A DNA stretch of 64,000 nucleotides from Candidatus Riflebacteria bacterium HGW-Riflebacteria-1 (lineage in GTDB: Bacteria; Muiribacteriota; Ozemobacteria; Ozemobacterales; Ozemobacteraceae). Of the stretch, positions 62,210 to 64,000 are shown one piece after another (the stretch's first letter is position 1; each line of letters begins with the position of its first letter). Both the position numbers and the translations under genes were made by a program. The stretch is taken from the NCBI GenBank assembly GCA_002839445.1, contig PGYB01000004.1:310001-374000 (forward strand), read 5' to 3'. The notes beneath the pieces were generated by a model, which worked only from the letters and a program-made list of their open reading frames with translations, did no database searches and was not told the DNA's origin.

Positions 62210-63277
62210 TTGAAGCGTTCAATCTGGCTTGCAGGTGCAATGACATTGGTTCTGGCCGCTCAGGCCGGGGCAGCTATCTATTCTTACCGTGACGAACATG
62301 GTCGTCTTTTTCTTACCGACAGTCCGCCTAACCGCAATTACAAGATAGTAGTCACCAGTCGCAAAGAGCGCGAAGGTCCGGATTCGCCGACGCAGGCAAC
62401 GTTTGCTGTCAGCGCCCAGGCATCTGCCCAGAAATTCATGCTGCCCAACGATGAAACCTTCAGCAAATATATTAATGAGGCGGCAAGCGTTCACGATCTC
62501 GACCCTTATCTGATCAAATCTATTATCAAGGTCGAATCTGATTTTGACCCGGTAGTTCAGTCTTCTAAGGGCGCTCAGGGCCTGATGCAGTTGATTCCGT
62601 CAACCGCAAAACTGGTTGGTTGCTCTGACTCATTTGATCCGCGCCAGAATATTCTTGGCGGCGCAAATTATCTCAGGATGATGCTCAAGCGTTTTGACGG
62701 CAAACTTGAACACGCGCTGGCCGCCTACAATGCCGGTCCGGGTAATGTTGATAAATACCGCGGCATTCCACCGTTTCGTGAAACGCAGAATTACGTTCGC
62801 AAAGTGAAACACTATTACCGGCAATATGCCTCCAATCCTTTGCTTGCCCAAAGCGACATCAAGAAAGCGCAGAAAAAATCGCGGGTTATACCCGTTCTGC
62901 ATTCAGATCTTTCCAAACGTCTGGCCAAAGCCTACGAATGTTTTAACAGCGGCGACATCGAAGGCGCCACCGAAGCCTATCGCCAGATCCTCAACATTTA
63001 CCCGACCAACACGCAGGCGCTTTACAACCTTGCCTGCCTGCTCGACATGGAACGCTGCTACGAAGAAGCGATAGATGTCTATACGGCCGCGCTCAAGCAA
63101 GACCCTTATCTCGACAAGGCCCTGTATAATCTGGCGGTTATTTATGAGCGTCTGGGCATGCACACTGAAGCCATAGATACCTGGAAACACTATGTGACCG
63201 TTGCCAAGGATGAAGAAAAAATTGTTATGGCCGAAAGATTTATGCGCGAATTGCGCGATTATGCTGCAATCAACTGA
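62210..63277 (+). CDS. Lytic transglycosylase (SLT) with TPR C-terminus
   Basis: 355 aa from a TTG with GGAGG 6 nt upstream. Signal peptide WLAGAMTLVLAAQAGA. A short DUF4124-like part (YSYRDEHGRLFLTDSP) is followed by the SLT domain (~85-200): catalytic Glu in KVESDFDP, SSKGAQGLMQLIPSTA, AAYNAGPGNV. TPRs occupy ~235-350. It cleaves peptidoglycan glycan strands in the periplasm, as used in turnover or assembly of envelope machines. The pseudopilin-like genes follow at once. Confidence 0.93.
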   Translation: MKRSIWLAGAMTLVLAAQAGAAIYSYRDEHGRLFLTDSPPNRNYKIVVTSRKEREGPDSPTQATFAVSAQASAQKFMLPNDETFSKYINEAASVHDLDPYLIKSIIKVESDFDPVVQSSKGAQGLMQLIPSTAKLVGCSDSFDPRQNILGGANYLRMMLKRFDGKLEHALAAYNAGPGNVDKYRGIPPFRETQNYVRKVKHYYRQYASNPLLAQSDIKKAQKKSRVIPVLHSDLSKRLAKAYECFNSGDIEGATEAYRQILNIYPTNTQALYNLACLLDMERCYEEAIDVYTAALKQDPYLDKALYNLAVIYERLGMHTEAIDTWKHYVTVAKDEEKIVMAERFMRELRDYAAIN

Positions 63278-63289
63278 ATGGTAGGTTAA

Positions 63290-63670
63290 ATGGCCGAAAC
63301 TGCTTCCAGATCAATATTTGAAAAGCTGATTTATCTTGGCATCGCCACGTTTTTTCTCTGGCCGTTTGTTCAGTTGTGGTCAATCAAGGCGATACCGGTG
63401 TTCGACTCCGATACGCACTTGCGCGCATCGGTAGCTCTCGAAAATCTCATAGAAGAGGCGATATCGCGCCCTTACGAGCGCAATGTTCCACGTCCTGCTT
63501 TTAAGCCGGTCAAAGGCTGCGAAGATATTGGCCTGTATGGCAGGGTAGAGGCGTTCCCGCACCCCGAGATGCCGGCAAATGTAATGCTCCGGGCAACCGT
63601 GCGCTGGGGCATATTTCCGCTGGGCAAAAGCTTGAGCCTTGAATATCTGCGTGCGAGGACACGCCCATGA
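63290..63670 (+). CDS. Single-pass membrane protein next to a pseudopilin-like gene
   Basis: 126 aa. One N-terminal helix (LIYLGIATFFLWPFVQLW) and a ~90-residue outer part (…VALENLIEEAISRPYERN). Not recognised; the size and context fit a minor component of a type II secretion or pilus-like machine. ATGA overlap with the next gene, 12 bp after the lytic transglycosylase. Confidence 0.75.
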   Translation: MAETASRSIFEKLIYLGIATFFLWPFVQLWSIKAIPVFDSDTHLRASVALENLIEEAISRPYERNVPRPAFKPVKGCEDIGLYGRVEAFPHPEMPANVMLRATVRWGIFPLGKSLSLEYLRARTRP

Positions 63671-64000
63671 AAAGACGAAAATCAGGAGTAACTGTCTGGG
63701 AAATAGTTTTGTTTACCGTTTTTCTGGCAATTGCTGGTGGAGCCTCGGTTTTTTTCTTTTTTCTCAATTCAGAAGACGTTCAGAATGCCCAGAAGCAATA
63801 TGCATGGGTTCAACAGATCAATACGGTGCTCGACAGCGTTTGCCTTGAAATAGCCAATTCTGCACAATTCGAGCACCCGTTCAGCGGCAGTTCGCGTGAG
63901 TGTTTTTTCCGTGTGGCCCTGGATTCTGGCACTTTACTGCCTGATGAAGCGCAGGAAGGCTTTGCTTTCAGTGATAACAACCTGGTTTATGTGTCACGCA
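63667..64000 (+). CDS. Type IV pilin-like (pseudopilin) protein, 3' end off window
   Basis: Only the first 111 codons are present; the frame is open to the edge. The start MKRRKSG-VTVWE fits a prepilin peptidase site: short basic leader, Gly at -1 and Glu at +5, followed by a hydrophobic helix (IVLFTVFLAIAGGASVFFFFL). It is probably a pseudopilin or minor pilin. Confidence 0.75.
   Translation, partial: MKRRKSGVTVWEIVLFTVFLAIAGGASVFFFFLNSEDVQNAQKQYAWVQQINTVLDSVCLEIANSAQFEHPFSGSSRECFFRVALDSGTLLPDEAQEGFAFSDNNLVYVSR

Noticed and set aside
1..64000. CRISPR array, tRNA, rRNA, transposase or phage genes
   Set aside because: No regularly spaced repeats, cloverleaf or characteristic proteins were seen in this read; a dedicated tRNA/ncRNA scan was not possible.

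Overview
The window looks like chromosomal DNA of a diderm (LPS-bearing), probably anaerobic and uncultivated bacterium. Evidence for this: two operons of lipid A/Kdo/Lpt genes; a MurE with the DNPR motif typical of meso-diaminopimelate ligases; an indolepyruvate:ferredoxin oxidoreductase pair (iorAB) typical of anaerobic amino-acid metabolism; and several families more familiar from Firmicutes (GerW/YtfJ, DUF2953, RicT, clostripain). The mix resembles what I know of Candidatus Riflebacteria/Ozemobacteria, but that placement is inference; no rRNA or tRNA gene was seen. Coding is dense, many genes overlap by 1-14 bp, and TTG/GTG starts are common.

Layout. 1-3.9 kb: minus-strand, C-terminally truncated giant surface protein with Ig-like repeats. 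4.0-5.4 kb: lipoprotein and terminator. 5.5-13.0 kb: partial division/cell-wall (dcw) operon on the minus strand, in the order ftsL-like, rsmH, ftsI, murE, murF, mraY. 13.1-15.8 kb: secreted clostripain-type protease behind a perfect consensus promoter. 16.0-19.9 kb: an 84-aa CarD/Tudor-like protein, then a HEAT-TPR protein and a class III adenylate cyclase. 20.0-22.4 kb: iorAB. 22.5-32.7 kb: nucleotide-sugar epimerase, membrane PAS/GAF sensor, secreted unknown protein, DGK1-like lipid kinase, 5'-nucleotidase and PepD. 32.8-36.3 kb: histidine kinase, CoaE with an extra C-terminal domain, MoaB. 36.3-46.2 kb: a long minus-strand run kdsC, lpxL-like, lptC, lptA, lptB, DUF3084, MBL hydrolase, lipid kinase, DUF2953, GerW, CNBD-MinD fusion. 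46.3-49.8 kb: WecA-like transferase, holB, ricT. 50.0-59.6 kb: lipid A/Kdo operon lpxI, Gfo/Idh/MocA, ICMT-like methyltransferase, lpxB, msbA, DUF374 acyltransferase, a second lpxB-like gene, lpxL-like, waaA. 59.5-64 kb: VOC protein, ilvE, two small hypothetical proteins, a lytic transglycosylase and a pseudopilin-like pair cut by the window end.

How they work together. The dominant theme is envelope construction: peptidoglycan precursors and septal synthesis (dcw), Kdo release and LPS transport (kdsC, lptABC), lipid A assembly, flipping and acylation (lpxI, lpxB, msbA, lpxL, DUF374, waaA), and polyprenyl-phosphate sugar transfer. A second theme is second-messenger signalling: an adenylate cyclase with adenine-selective residues, and a cyclic-nucleotide-binding domain fused to a MinD/CpaE ATPase. 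The most unusual items are this CNBD-MinD fusion downstream of a spore-type DUF2953/GerW pair, the CoaE fusion, the two LpxB homologues in one operon, the rearranged dcw cluster, and several promoters of the extended -10 type, two of which sit almost directly on start codons.
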